DNA of 36,982 nucleotides from Pseudomonadota bacterium (GCA_005804885.1 SYOX01000366.1:1-36982); one strand, 5' to 3'; positions 15,398 to 24,348 are shown, numbered from the stretch's first letter. Translations and numbers: made by a program. Notes: generated by a model from the letters alone, not told the origin.

Positions 15398-16672
15398 ATG
15401 CCCGAAGATATCAAACTGATGCTCACCTTCATCCTCACCCTTGGTGGTGCCGCCTCGGTACTGCTTGTGACCCTGGTGTTGTTCGCGATCCTCATCGGCC
15501 GACGCCTCACTTTGATCTTTCAGTCTCTCTCCAGCCCGAACCTGCCCACGGCCATGATCCACAAGGGCCAGGGCCATGTGGGGATCCGTCGGGACCCCTC
15601 TGAGTATCGCGGGTGCAAATTCAGTATTCATAACATAAATAGTAGACGCGGCGCTTTCTCCTCCATTTCGCTTCAGACGCCCGGTAGCAAATACCCTCGC
15701 TCTTTCGTGCCTCTCGACGATGGAGAAGCCCGCACATCCCCCATCCACCTCAAGCAACTGCCCACCCTGGAGTTGACCCTCGAAGATCGCTTTGATCGTC
15801 TGGGCAAGAGGCTCGCGATCAACCTTGAGCTTCAGACGGGCGACGAAGCCTTCGATCAGAAGATCTACATCAACACCCAGGCACAAAAGCATGTCGCGTT
15901 GAGCATTTTGAGGGGCGCGTCCTTGCGTCGAGCCATCATCAAGCTGCTTGAAGCAGGCTATACTTCCGTCTATCTCTTCGAAGGAACTGCTCCCGTCAGT
16001 GTCGTCCGGAAAGGCTCCGAAGTGGTCCACCACGACGAGGCCACCCTCGCGCGCCACCTCGACTGGATGGTGACCATCGCTCAGAACCTCCCTCGTGTTG
16101 AAGCCCGAAACCCCACCTGGTTTGCCCTCTGGACACGTGCTGTCACGGTGGCAGCCCTCTCCGCGGTGTTCTCGATCCCGAGCGCCCTGTTCTACTGGAT
16201 GACCAACGACTTCTGGCCCACGTTCAGCTACATGGCCAGCATCTCCGGGGTGATTTTAGGTCTGGTCTTCTGGGTTCCAACGCTCTGCCTGATCATCGCC
16301 CTGTCGCGGGGCTACTCCAATGGGTTCGCCTTCGCCCGTTTTTCAGCTTTCAACGCCCTGGTCGGGCTGTGCTGTATCTACGTCTTCCTGACCCACGCCT
16401 TCAATGCCTTGCCCGACACCTCCCCACGTGAAGAAATAGAGGCCGTTGTTCTCAATAAATACCACAAACGACACAAAAAATCATCAATTAAGCGATACTA
16501 CCTCGAGGTCGATCCTGCCCCTTACGGCCCTGTGACCGATCTCAGAGTCAGCGAGGACGATGCTCGAAAGGCCTCTGATCGCGTCATCCTCATCACCCGC
16601 AAGGGCGCGCTCGGCTGGCGCTGGGTCGAGGATATCGACACATCGACGTTTCATGATCGCCGCAGTCCTTGA
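15398..16672 (+). CDS. Membrane protein of unknown function, 424 residues
   Basis: I do not recognise a family. A single N-terminal membrane helix (about 8-34) is followed by a roughly 210-residue soluble part. A cluster of about four helices at 245-340 comes next (FALWTRAVTVAALSAVF, ISGVILGLVFWVPTLCLIIAL, ALVGLCCIYVFLTHAF), then a soluble tail with the Lys-rich segment KYHKRHKKSSIKRYYLEVD. The soluble parts lack a motif I can name. The start was chosen because the helix begins there and TTGGAG lies upstream; the longer open frame is repeat DNA. Some stretches, for example around 15620-15655 (cataacataaatagtagac), are notably AT-richer than the neighbours, a possible sign of transfer. It is convergent with the AAA+ operon. 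Confidence 0.7.
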   Translation: MPEDIKLMLTFILTLGGAASVLLVTLVLFAILIGRRLTLIFQSLSSPNLPTAMIHKGQGHVGIRRDPSEYRGCKFSIHNINSRRGAFSSISLQTPGSKYPRSFVPLDDGEARTSPIHLKQLPTLELTLEDRFDRLGKRLAINLELQTGDEAFDQKIYINTQAQKHVALSILRGASLRRAIIKLLEAGYTSVYLFEGTAPVSVVRKGSEVVHHDEATLARHLDWMVTIAQNLPRVEARNPTWFALWTRAVTVAALSAVFSIPSALFYWMTNDFWPTFSYMASISGVILGLVFWVPTLCLIIALSRGYSNGFAFARFSAFNALVGLCCIYVFLTHAFNALPDTSPREEIEAVVLNKYHKRHKKSSIKRYYLEVDPAPYGPVTDLRVSEDDARKASDRVILITRKGALGWRWVEDIDTSTFHDRRSP

Positions 16673-16802
16673 TGTCATGGTCAGGACCTGCTGGGGTCCA
16701 CACGGCCAGCGATCCCGACAAGGGACAGCCCCCCGCCCCAAAAACCGAAATAGCCAGGGATCGGGGGAGCCCTCCGGGGAGGTCGCGCCGCCGGGCGGCT
16801 TC

Positions 16803-19800
16803 TCAGCCGCGCACGAGGTTGCCAAGCTCCCGGGACTCGATGACGGCGGACTGTCGCAGGATGTCGTTGTCGATGAGGCCCTGGCCTCGGGCGGCCTGGA
16901 AGGCGGCGCGCAGGGCGGCGTTCTTGATGTGGGCCGGCGCCATCTCGAAGTCGCGGGCCAGCCTGGCGAAGTCGATGTCGTCGGCCACGGGGGCGGCGTC
17001 CGGGAGCATGAGGCGCCAGAGGCGCTCGCGCTGGTCTTGATCGGGCAGCCGGAAGGTGAGCCGGAAGCGGATGCGGCGCTGAAAGGCCTCGTCGATGTTG
17101 CCGGCCAGGTTGGTCGTCAGGATCGAGGTGCCGTTGAAGTGCTCCATGCGCTGCAGGAGGTAATTGACCTCCAGGTTGGCGTAGCGATCGTTGGCCGTCG
17201 TGCCGCTGCTGCGCTTGCCGAAGAGGGAGTCGGCCTCGTCAAAGAGCAGGACGGCGCGGCTGCGCTCGGCCTCGTCGAAGACTCGGGCGAGGTTCTTCTC
17301 GGTCTCGCCGACATACTTGTCGACGAGGCGAGAGAGGTCGACGCGGTAGAGCTCGTAGCCCAGCTCGCGGGCGATGATCGCGGCGGCCATGGTCTTGCCC
17401 GTGCCCGGGGGGCCGCCGAAGAGGGCGGTCAGGCCGCGGCCGTAGGTGTTCAGGCGGCCGAAGCCCCACTGGTCGTGGACGGTGCGCTCGTTGCTGGCGT
17501 AGGCGACCATCTCGCTCAGGCGAGCCTTGAGATCGTCGGCCAGGATCAGGTCTTCCCAGGTCAGCGGGGTGGAGAAGGGCTCGGCCAGGGTGCCGAGGTT
17601 GTTCTCGATTCTGATCCGGATGGCCTGCTGGAGATCCCCGATGCGCAGCGCGGCCCCGGCCCCGACCTTGACGTCGGCGCCCACGCGAGCACGCCGGACG
17701 ACGTCGACGATGGCCGCCCGCGACAGCGCGAAGCGGTGCGAGAGATCGACCAGCTCCGAGGCCTCGACCTCGGAAGGAGAGGCGCCAGCCAGCGCCCTGC
17801 CCCAGTGCCGCAGGCGCGCGGCGGGATCGGGCAGCTTGACGTCCAGCTCCGGGCAGGGCCCCAGCAAGGCGCGCAGCCCCGCCGTCATCCGCGTGGCGCT
17901 CAAGATCACCACCCCCCTCGCTCGCCTGAGCGCCCCTCGCAGCGCCGCCAGGAGCCCCGCGCCCTCTTCCCCGAGGCCATCGCCGAGGACCACCAGGGGC
18001 GTGGCCGAGAGCAGGACCGCCTCGCGCAAGCCCTGGACGACGCGGCGCGCGAAGCTCGCCGCGCGATCCCCACGCGGCGACTCAGACCCGACCGATGAGC
18101 GCACGTCGATGGTCAAGACCCCCCGGCTCGGGATCGGGCAGGATCGCAGCAGGTCGGCGTGGACCCCGGCGTCCGGCCCGATCAGCGCGACCACCTGCGC
18201 CACCTCGCACAGCGCCCTGGCGCTCGACCCCGCATCGACCACCCGCCTGTGCGCGTAGCGCAGCGCCCGCACCATCGCCGCGATCTCCTCGCCGGACACC
18301 TCGGGCTCGTCAAAGGGCTCATCGAAGGTGCAGAAGTCGCCCAGGCCGTCCCGCTCGACCCCGCCCTCGGACTCCAGCCCCGAGGGCCTGCCCTGGATGA
18401 AGGCCGAGATGCGCGCGCTGACCCTCACCCAGCACATCGCCTCGGGCGCGTCCTGCCGCCAGTCGGGGGGATCCTGGAGCGCCACCAGCCCGAGCCCCAC
18501 CAGCGGGCCGCCGGACTCCCCTGCGGACAGCGCCTCGGCGCGCTCGGCGGCGTCGGCGGCGACCACCTCGGCCAGGAAGAGCAGCGTCGGCGCCTTGCGC
18601 GTGTAATCGGACCAGCAGAAGCGCATCGCCCGGCCCAGATCCTCGGAGAGCTGACCCGCGACCGCGACCATCACCAGATCAAGCTCCAGATCCGACAACC
18701 CGAAGCGCGCCTGAAGCTCCGCCACCGGCAGCCGCCCCCCCGCCACCTCGCCGGCCTCCGTCCTGGCCGCCATCTGCCGCGAAAGCGCGTCGAGCGCGCC
18801 CTCGATGTCCTCCAGCGCCGGCAGGCCGTGCTCCGTGTCGGCGACCGAGGAGAGCGCCGGCGTCAAGGACATGCGCATCTCCTGGAGGCTGATCAGCGCG
18901 TCGTCGAGGTTGCCCGACAGGTCCGTGAGCCGATACCAGTAGCGCACCACGTAGCGACACAGGAGCAGCCGGACCCGATCCAGCCACGCCTCCAGGTGCT
19001 CGCCCGGCCCCGACCAGGGCTCCGGCGCAGGCCGCCTGTCCGGCGCCCTCGCCGGCGCCTGCGTCACCGGCCCGCCCAACCTCACCGGCGCCCAGCGGCC
19101 CGTCGAGGGCTCGCCGATCAAGACCTCCTCCGTCACCGAAAAAACACCATCGGAGACATCACTTACGCGATCTCCCCCGTCGCCCGTACCGCCTCGATGA
19201 CGCCCTGAGCCAGCGCCCTCGCGGCCGCCCCCGTCGTCCTCATCGTCGTCGTTCGATGGATCGCGGACACCCTCGGGCAGATCGAGCGGATCGGCCAGCT
19301 CGACGTCGATGATGACCCGACAGGAGGTCGGCGGCGCGCCGGGCAGGCCGCCGCCGGACAGGACGCCGCCGTCGCGCACCTCGAAGGGGAGCGTCAGCGT
19401 GAAGCCGGCGCCGTGGTGCTCGACCTCCAGGCGCACCTCGGGGTCGCGGCAGCGGAAGTGGCGATCCCAGGCCTCGCGGGGCAGCGGCGGCTCGGGCCAG
19501 CAGCGCCGGGGGAGGTGGCCGAGGTGGCCGAGGAGGTCGACGAGGATCGCCGCGCTGGGGCGGACCTGGGCGCCGATCCCCACGGCGCGCATCCACCGGA
19601 GCAGCCCGCGCCTGTCCTCGCGGGCCACCTCCCCGGATGGGCCGATCAGGTGCCGGGTCCAGGGCGCGGAGGTCAGCTCGACGAAGCCGGGCAGGCGCTC
19701 AAGCCCCTCACCCTGGACGTGTCGCCACTGAGCGCCGGGCCACCGGGACTCGATCCAGGCCGCCGCCCGCGCCTCCACCTCGGCGGCGTCGCTCACCGCA

Positions 19801-19811
19801 CCGCGCGCCAT
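16803..19811 (-). CDS. AAA+ ATPase, tandem domain, 1002 residues
   Basis: Cytosolic AAA+ ATPase. The C-terminal module is canonical: Walker A GGPPGTGKT near residues 797-806, Walker B AVLLFDEADSLFG near 850-860, sensor/arginine segment LTTNLAGNIDEAFQRRIRF near 890-908, and a helical lid to the end. A preceding segment (about 520-740) reads like a second AAA domain that lost its nucleotide-binding loop (TPLVVLGDGLGEEGAGLL, VVILSATRMTAGLRALLG). The N-terminal 180 residues are of unknown fold, followed by an acidic Gly-rich linker near 182-213. This arrangement recalls the AAA+ proteins of extracellular contractile injection clusters, but that is inference. It is last in a four-gene operon and overlaps the previous gene by 19 bp; a GTG five codons later gives a GTGA 4-bp overlap and is an equally good start. 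Confidence 0.85.
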   Translation of the reverse strand: MARGAVSDAAEVEARAAAWIESRWPGAQWRHVQGEGLERLPGFVELTSAPWTRHLIGPSGEVAREDRRGLLRWMRAVGIGAQVRPSAAILVDLLGHLGHLPRRCWPEPPLPREAWDRHFRCRDPEVRLEVEHHGAGFTLTLPFEVRDGGVLSGGGLPGAPPTSCRVIIDVELADPLDLPEGVRDPSNDDDEDDGGGREGAGSGRHRGGTGDGGDRVSDVSDGVFSVTEEVLIGEPSTGRWAPVRLGGPVTQAPARAPDRRPAPEPWSGPGEHLEAWLDRVRLLLCRYVVRYWYRLTDLSGNLDDALISLQEMRMSLTPALSSVADTEHGLPALEDIEGALDALSRQMAARTEAGEVAGGRLPVAELQARFGLSDLELDLVMVAVAGQLSEDLGRAMRFCWSDYTRKAPTLLFLAEVVAADAAERAEALSAGESGGPLVGLGLVALQDPPDWRQDAPEAMCWVRVSARISAFIQGRPSGLESEGGVERDGLGDFCTFDEPFDEPEVSGEEIAAMVRALRYAHRRVVDAGSSARALCEVAQVVALIGPDAGVHADLLRSCPIPSRGVLTIDVRSSVGSESPRGDRAASFARRVVQGLREAVLLSATPLVVLGDGLGEEGAGLLAALRGALRRARGVVILSATRMTAGLRALLGPCPELDVKLPDPAARLRHWGRALAGASPSEVEASELVDLSHRFALSRAAIVDVVRRARVGADVKVGAGAALRIGDLQQAIRIRIENNLGTLAEPFSTPLTWEDLILADDLKARLSEMVAYASNERTVHDQWGFGRLNTYGRGLTALFGGPPGTGKTMAAAIIARELGYELYRVDLSRLVDKYVGETEKNLARVFDEAERSRAVLLFDEADSLFGKRSSGTTANDRYANLEVNYLLQRMEHFNGTSILTTNLAGNIDEAFQRRIRFRLTFRLPDQDQRERLWRLMLPDAAPVADDIDFARLARDFEMAPAHIKNAALRAAFQAARGQGLIDNDILRQSAVIESRELGNLVRG

Positions 19812-20755
19812 TTCGCGCCCTCGCGTCGTTCGATCTTGATCGCGCCCAGCTTCGCGCTGGCGTCGAAGGTCAAGGTCAGCCGTCGATCCTCGTCCTTCTT
19901 GACGCCGCCGCCGCCGGGGACCGGCGCGAGGGGGTCATCGCCGGGCTGGAGGGTGCGGTGGATGACGAAGGTGGCGTCCTTGGGGCTGGAGGTGAGGGTG
20001 ACGGCGGGCTCACCGGGCCGGTAGTAGAGGGTGACCGCGCGCATCCACTCTGCGGGCTTGTCCCAGCGGCCGTCGGGGATGGGTCCAAAGCGCCACGCCT
20101 CGGGGAGCACGTCAAAGAGCATGACCAGCTCCCAGAGGATCGACGCGTCCACGGGTTCGCCTGGAAAGCCGAGTGATCTCAGGTAGATGGACAACGCCTC
20201 CGGGCCGCGCTCGGTCACGACCTGCCCCTCGTGGACGAGCAGGCGGCGCTTTTGGCGCTCGGTACGCAGGGAGAGGAGGAAGGGGGCGCGTGCGCCGCCG
20301 GGGGCGACGGGGACGCAGCTTCGAATCGGCTCGTCGCCGAGGTGATCCTGGGCGATCTGGCAGGCGGCGGACCAGGGTGGTTCCAGAGCGTCGGGGGTGG
20401 GCATGGGGTCCTCCGTCGGGGGTGTCGGTGCGGCGTCGGCGCCGTCGAGGTCAGCAGCGTCAGGATCGCCAGCGCGAGATGGGGGCGCCTTGGTCTGGGC
20501 CGCGTCGGCGGCCTTGGGGATGGACGATGGCGCGGCGCCCTCCGGTCGACAGGCGAAGGCCAGGAGGCCGAGGGCGACGAGCGCCGGGAGGGTCGTGGGC
20601 GAGGGGGGGGCGGGCCGTGGCCTTGCGGAGATCGGGGGCGTGAGCGGGGCCGAGATCGGGGGAGCGCGCCGGGCGGAGGGCGGCGCCGTCGAGGGCGCGG
20701 GCGGCGGCCCGATCGGGGGTGATCGGCGAGGTGAGGGGTGAGCGGCGGGGTTCAT
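19793..20755 (-). CDS. Putative lipoprotein with long Pro-rich leader
   Basis: 320 residues, family not recognised. Residues 1-54 are Pro/Ala/Ser-rich, then a hydrophobic stretch leads to LLAFAC with Cys69, a lipobox-like end. The unusually long n-region means it is either a late-starting lipoprotein or a membrane-anchored protein; no internal ATG offers a better start. A Pro/Asp/Ala linker (about 70-125) precedes a folded C-terminal part with RTERQKRRLLVHEGQVV and a beta-rich end. The ATG overlaps the stop of the CpXC gene as ATGA, and its own end overlaps the AAA+ gene, so it belongs to the operon. The N-terminus of the mature protein should face the periplasm. Confidence 0.65.
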   Translation of the reverse strand: MNPAAHPSPRRSPPIGPPPAPSTAPPSARRAPPISAPLTPPISARPRPAPPSPTTLPALVALGLLAFACRPEGAAPSSIPKAADAAQTKAPPSRAGDPDAADLDGADAAPTPPTEDPMPTPDALEPPWSAACQIAQDHLGDEPIRSCVPVAPGGARAPFLLSLRTERQKRRLLVHEGQVVTERGPEALSIYLRSLGFPGEPVDASILWELVMLFDVLPEAWRFGPIPDGRWDKPAEWMRAVTLYYRPGEPAVTLTSSPKDATFVIHRTLQPGDDPLAPVPGGGGVKKDEDRRLTLTFDASAKLGAIKIERREGAKWRAVR

Positions 20756-21525
20756 GGGTGGAGGTCATCGGGGTTGAACTTGTAGCGAAGGGCGTTGACC
20801 CAGGCTCCTGTAAAGAGCTGCCCGTAGGTGGCGCGCAGGGCCGGGCGCTGCTCGGCGAGGGCGTCGTAGAGGTGCATGGGTGCGGCGAGGCGGCGCGGGG
20901 CGCCGTCGGGTGTGGGGACGGGGAGGCCGTCGGCGCGGTCGTCGTCGGCGTAGAGCAGGACGAACTCGATGCCGCGCTCGGGGAGGACGCCGTCGAGCGA
21001 GATGACGCCGTCGAGCAGGGAGACGCCGTCGAGCAAGATAACGCGCAGGCCGGCGGCCAGCAGGTCGGGCCAGCCCATGATGAGCTGGAGCTTGAGGATC
21101 TCGATGAGGCGGTCGTCGAGGTCGTGCTCTGCGGCGACGATCTTCTCGCGCAGCTCCTCGTAGCCGAAGACGAGGCGCGGGGGTGCGGCCTGGCCGATCT
21201 CGCGGACGAAGGGAGGAGAGTTGGGGGAGGAGAAGACGCCCTGGTGAACCTGGACGATCTCGTGTTCGAGGGCGGCGAAGCGGAGGCGCTCGACTTCGGG
21301 GAGGGACTGGACGAAGAGGCCCTGGCCGAGGTCGGTGTAGAGCATGGGCTTGTCGAAGACGTTGTGGACGCCGCAGTGGGGGCAGGTGTGCCGGTGGAGG
21401 GTGCGGTCGAGGAGCTCCTGTCGGCCTGCGGGGTGCCGATCGGCGTTGAGGCTGTCGAGCAGACGAGCCTCGAAGGGCTCCTGGCAGGCGGCGCAGGTGA
21501 CCTCGACGGTGTGGAAGGTGGACAT
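20752..21525 (-). CDS. CpXC domain protein
   Basis: 257-residue protein whose front is a CpXC zinc ribbon: C11xxC14 (VEVTCAACQ) and C48xxC51 (HTCPHCG), followed by the family's NVFDKPMLYTDL-type stretch. The function of CpXC domains is not established; zinc binding is expected. Residues 163-180 are a tandem triplet ILLDGV-SLLDGV-ISLDGV, encoded by 18-bp repeats near 20,985-21,040. It is cytosolic. It lies second in the operon, 3 bp after the stop of the HEVGH protein gene and overlapping the lipoprotein gene by 4 bp. Confidence 0.8.
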   Translation of the reverse strand: MSTFHTVEVTCAACQEPFEARLLDSLNADRHPAGRQELLDRTLHRHTCPHCGVHNVFDKPMLYTDLGQGLFVQSLPEVERLRFAALEHEIVQVHQGVFSSPNSPPFVREIGQAAPPRLVFGYEELREKIVAAEHDLDDRLIEILKLQLIMGWPDLLAAGLRVILLDGVSLLDGVISLDGVLPERGIEFVLLYADDDRADGLPVPTPDGAPRRLAAPMHLYDALAEQRPALRATYGQLFTGAWVNALRYKFNPDDLHP

Positions 21526-21528
21526 GGT

Positions 21529-23820
21529 CTACCCGCCGCTGAAGGGTCGCCGGTAGGCGAATGAGGAGGCGGGGCGGCTGCTGGCGCCGGGGCTGCCGCC
21601 CGCGGCGGCGCCGGGTGCGGCGGCGGAGTCGGACTGGAGGATCTCGCCGGGCAGGCTGCCGTGGGAGTCCGCGCCGCCGACGGAGCCGCCGAGGTTGGGC
21701 TGATCGGAGCCGACGGCGCCGAAGTCGGCGGCGGTGGCGCGCTCAAGGCGGGTGAAGAGGTCGGCGGGGCTCTTGCCGTTGACGGCGGCGATGCCGCGGT
21801 TGCCGGAGAACCAGGCGGTGTAGATCTCGGCGAACATCTCGGCGGGGGAGCTCAGGCCATACTCGCTGACCTGGTTGTTGTAGGCGGCGCGGCTGTAGGC
21901 GAAGTAGCCTGAGGGTGAGGCGCGGGTGCACCAGAAGAAGACCTTGTCGGCGCCGCCCTGGAAGCCGCCGGGGAAGGCGAACTGGTTGTCCGGGGAGGTG
22001 AAGAGGCGGTTCCAGAGGCCGAGGGTCTCGAAGTCGGGGGGGGAGTCAGCGCAGTCGCGGATGGCGATGAGGGCCTTGCCGGCGGCGCCGAACTTGGTGG
22101 CGTCGGCCAGTCCGCCGCTGACGGCGGCGCGGCCGTGCTCGACGCAGTCGCACAGGAGGTCGCGGATTTCGAGGCCGGTGGCGACGATGTTGCCGGAGCC
22201 GTCTTCCTTGGGCAGGTTGTAGTTGTTGGCGTCCCAGGCCACATCCCAGCCGTGCTGGACGCTGAAGTCGCGCCGGGCGTCGGCCAGCGTGGCCTGGCGG
22301 GCCCAGCCGCCGTACTCGGTGGCCCAGCGGTTGCCGCTGGTGGTGTCCCAGACGGTGCCGTCCTCATTCTTGAGGGTGACCTGCCGGTTGCCGACGGCGT
22401 GGCCGACCTCGTGGGTGGCGTGGTTCTGGAACATGTTGATGCGATCGGCCGCGGCGGCGCCGGGCGCGCCGTCGACGGCGCCGCCGATTGCGGTCTCGGT
22501 GGTGGTCCCGGCGTCGGTGCGCTGGTAGACGGTGCGATCGACGGCGGAGGTGTCGGCGCGCCCGACGCTGCCCCTCATCGATCGCATGCAGATGCTGTTG
22601 TCGCTCATGTAATAGGAGGTGGCGAGTTGGAACGTCGACTTCCTGAGCGAGATGTTGCTGCCGCTGTCGTCGGTCTGGTAGGCGGTCACGTCGCGGGCGC
22701 GGCGCCGGCTGGCCGGAGCGGCGGTCACATGGATGACCCACTTGCTGAACCAGTCTCGACACATGTAGATCGCGGCGGCGGTGTCGATGTGGGCGCGGGG
22801 CAGCACCCGGTACTGCTCGAAGAAGAGATCCATGGCCGCGCTCTCGGGGCGCACGACCTTGTAGGTGTCCTCGTAATCGGTCGAAAACGTCTCGGCCGCC
22901 GCCCCCGTGATCCCGGCCTGCTTCCAGAGCGCCTCGCCGGCGCTGAAGTTGCCCGGGCTCTTGTGCTCGCCGCTGGTCTCCAGCGTCGCGTTGTAGAGGG
23001 CCCCGAAGGTGGCGAACTTGTCGTTGAGGCGGATGCCGGTGCCGTCGCCGTAGATCGAGAAGAGCGCCGTCGCGCGGCGGTTGCCCTCCTCGTCGGCCCC
23101 CAGCGGCGTCGTCAGGCTGGCGACGATGCGCCCGTAGTACGGCAGCGCCGCCTCGCGCCAGGTGGCCGCAGCTCCGGCGGCGGCCTCGATGTCGAGCAGC
23201 AGCCCCCAGTTGTTCAGGGCCTTGAAGGTCTTGCACCACTCGGCCTTGTTCGGCTCGCCGACCAGGACCGACGCCTTGAAGGCCTCCATATCCTCCATGG
23301 ACCACTCGGCGAAGGTCGCGCCGCTGCGCACCGCGGTGGCGTAGCGCCCCGAGTCGGCGCAGAGCTCGACGAAGACCGCCGTGGCCGCGCCGAGGCCGCG
23401 CACCGCCGTAATGACGGGCCCATTGCCAGCCAGCGCCGCCTGACGCCGCAGAGTCAGCGGGGAGATGACCGCGCGGGCCATGTCCAGGGTCAAGATGTTG
23501 GCGGCGCCGGCCGTCGTGATCTTCTGCGCGTCCGACAGCCCGATCGTCGTCATGGCCTCCACGGCCCGATCAGCGCCCACGGCCACGAGGGTGCTCCTGA
23601 GCAGCGCCTCGTCGCGCTGGACGCGCCTCCTGTCGCGCGCGTTGAGCTCCCCGACGAGCCCCGCCACCTCATCCCCGCGCCCGCCCGTCGCCGCATCCCT
23701 GAGCCGATCCAGCGTGGGGCGGTTGTCCTCCATGCCATGATCTGCGAGGTAGGGGCCGACCTGACCCTCGGGGATGACCTCGATCTCCGGCTCACCCAGC
23801 TCAACACGTCCACGCGACAT
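21529..23820 (-). CDS. Large protein with HEVGH zinc peptidase-like site
   Basis: 763 residues, first gene of the operon. It contains HEVGH at 470-474 (NHATHEVGHAVGN), a zincin signature, and a later acidic helix AEMFAEIYTAWF at about 660-671 that could give the third metal ligand. The front (about 30-85) has an Arg/Asp-rich helical segment (DEVAGLVGELNARDRRRVQRDEALL) of a kind I associate with helical repeats in large proteins of contractile-injection loci; this is memory-based and unproven. The tail is Gly/Ala/Ser-rich, ending SFAYRRPFSGG. No signal peptide is seen, so export, if any, would be by another route. The open frame runs 130 codons further upstream, but that part covers an inverted repeat. 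The chosen ATG has GGAG 7 bases before it and begins a non-repeat sequence. Confidence 0.65.
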   Translation of the reverse strand: MSRGRVELGEPEIEVIPEGQVGPYLADHGMEDNRPTLDRLRDAATGGRGDEVAGLVGELNARDRRRVQRDEALLRSTLVAVGADRAVEAMTTIGLSDAQKITTAGAANILTLDMARAVISPLTLRRQAALAGNGPVITAVRGLGAATAVFVELCADSGRYATAVRSGATFAEWSMEDMEAFKASVLVGEPNKAEWCKTFKALNNWGLLLDIEAAAGAAATWREAALPYYGRIVASLTTPLGADEEGNRRATALFSIYGDGTGIRLNDKFATFGALYNATLETSGEHKSPGNFSAGEALWKQAGITGAAAETFSTDYEDTYKVVRPESAAMDLFFEQYRVLPRAHIDTAAAIYMCRDWFSKWVIHVTAAPASRRRARDVTAYQTDDSGSNISLRKSTFQLATSYYMSDNSICMRSMRGSVGRADTSAVDRTVYQRTDAGTTTETAIGGAVDGAPGAAAADRINMFQNHATHEVGHAVGNRQVTLKNEDGTVWDTTSGNRWATEYGGWARQATLADARRDFSVQHGWDVAWDANNYNLPKEDGSGNIVATGLEIRDLLCDCVEHGRAAVSGGLADATKFGAAGKALIAIRDCADSPPDFETLGLWNRLFTSPDNQFAFPGGFQGGADKVFFWCTRASPSGYFAYSRAAYNNQVSEYGLSSPAEMFAEIYTAWFSGNRGIAAVNGKSPADLFTRLERATAADFGAVGSDQPNLGGSVGGADSHGSLPGEILQSDSAAAPGAAAGGSPGASSRPASSFAYRRPFSGG

Positions 23821-23843
23821 CGGCTTGCTCCGCGGATAGAGCC

Positions 23844-23884
23844 CCCGCCTGAAAAAGCCTGCCAGCAACAAGGCTTGAGGCGGG
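23844..23884 (-). promoter_or_regulatory. Stem-loop in the AAA+ operon leader
   Basis: cccgcct at 23844-23850 pairs with aggcggg at 23878-23884, and inside it aagcct at 23855-23860 pairs with aggctt at 23871-23876. It lies about 12 bases before the ribosome binding site of the HEVGH protein gene. There is no T-run after it on the minus strand, so a terminator is unlikely; it may affect translation or RNA stability. Confidence 0.3.
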
Positions 23885-24061
23885 GCGTGCTCAACAACCA
23901 TCAAGGGGCGCGCCCCTGAACCAGATCCCAGGATCGTGAGTCTTGCGTCCAACACGGATCGAGTCAAGAGACGGCCCCAGGACAGGTCAGGTTTGCTCGG
24001 TGAAGGTTCCAAGGCCCGCGACGCCACGGCATCCCACGCCACGATCGTGCCGACGGCGTAT

Positions 24062-24348
24062 CGCCCCACGCTCCTCGCACCGCCCCCGTTGGGGACGGGC
24101 TCGTCGGGTGGGGCTGGAATCTCAGGGTGGGCTGCGACCTCTCGGTCGCAGGCCAGCGCACGACCCAGGTCGACACCAGGTGGCGTAAAAACATCAATCC
24201 ACAGACCCACTTAGACGTGCTGATCCGCCCCTGCGATCCGCCCTCTCCCGCCCGCCGGCCTGCGCCCCTTGGGCGCAGCCCCCCCGGGCATCCAAGCCCC
24301 ACCCGACGAGCCCGTCCCCAACGGGGGCGGTGCGAGGAGCGTGGGGCG
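24062..24348. repeat. 54-bp perfect inverted repeat with 179-bp spacer
   Basis: Arm 24062-24115 is the exact reverse complement of arm 24295-24348 over 54 bases, with core caccgcccccgttggggacg. Outside, 23987-24005 and 24375-24393 are also complementary (18 of 19), but the gaps between inner and outer blocks differ (56 and 26 bp), so one side has gained or lost about 30 bp. No ORF lies within the spacer. Confidence 0.92.

Noticed and set aside
16673..16802. Terminator between the convergent membrane protein gene and AAA+ operon
   Set aside because: Small GC hairpins (gccgc-cgg-gcggc type) are present but have no T-run and are expected by chance at this base composition.
20460..21746. 428-codon minus-strand frame over the CpXC gene and neighbours
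   Set aside because: Ser/Pro/Thr/Ala-rich shadow of the real frame, which has two CxxC pairs and operon overlaps.
16803..23820. Complete extracellular contractile injection system
   Set aside because: No sheath, tube, baseplate, spike or tail-length gene is in the window; only the AAA+ and zincin features recall such clusters.
23821..24210. N-terminal extension of the HEVGH protein
   Set aside because: It runs through one arm of the inverted repeat, and the ATG at 23820 has a ribosome binding site at good spacing.
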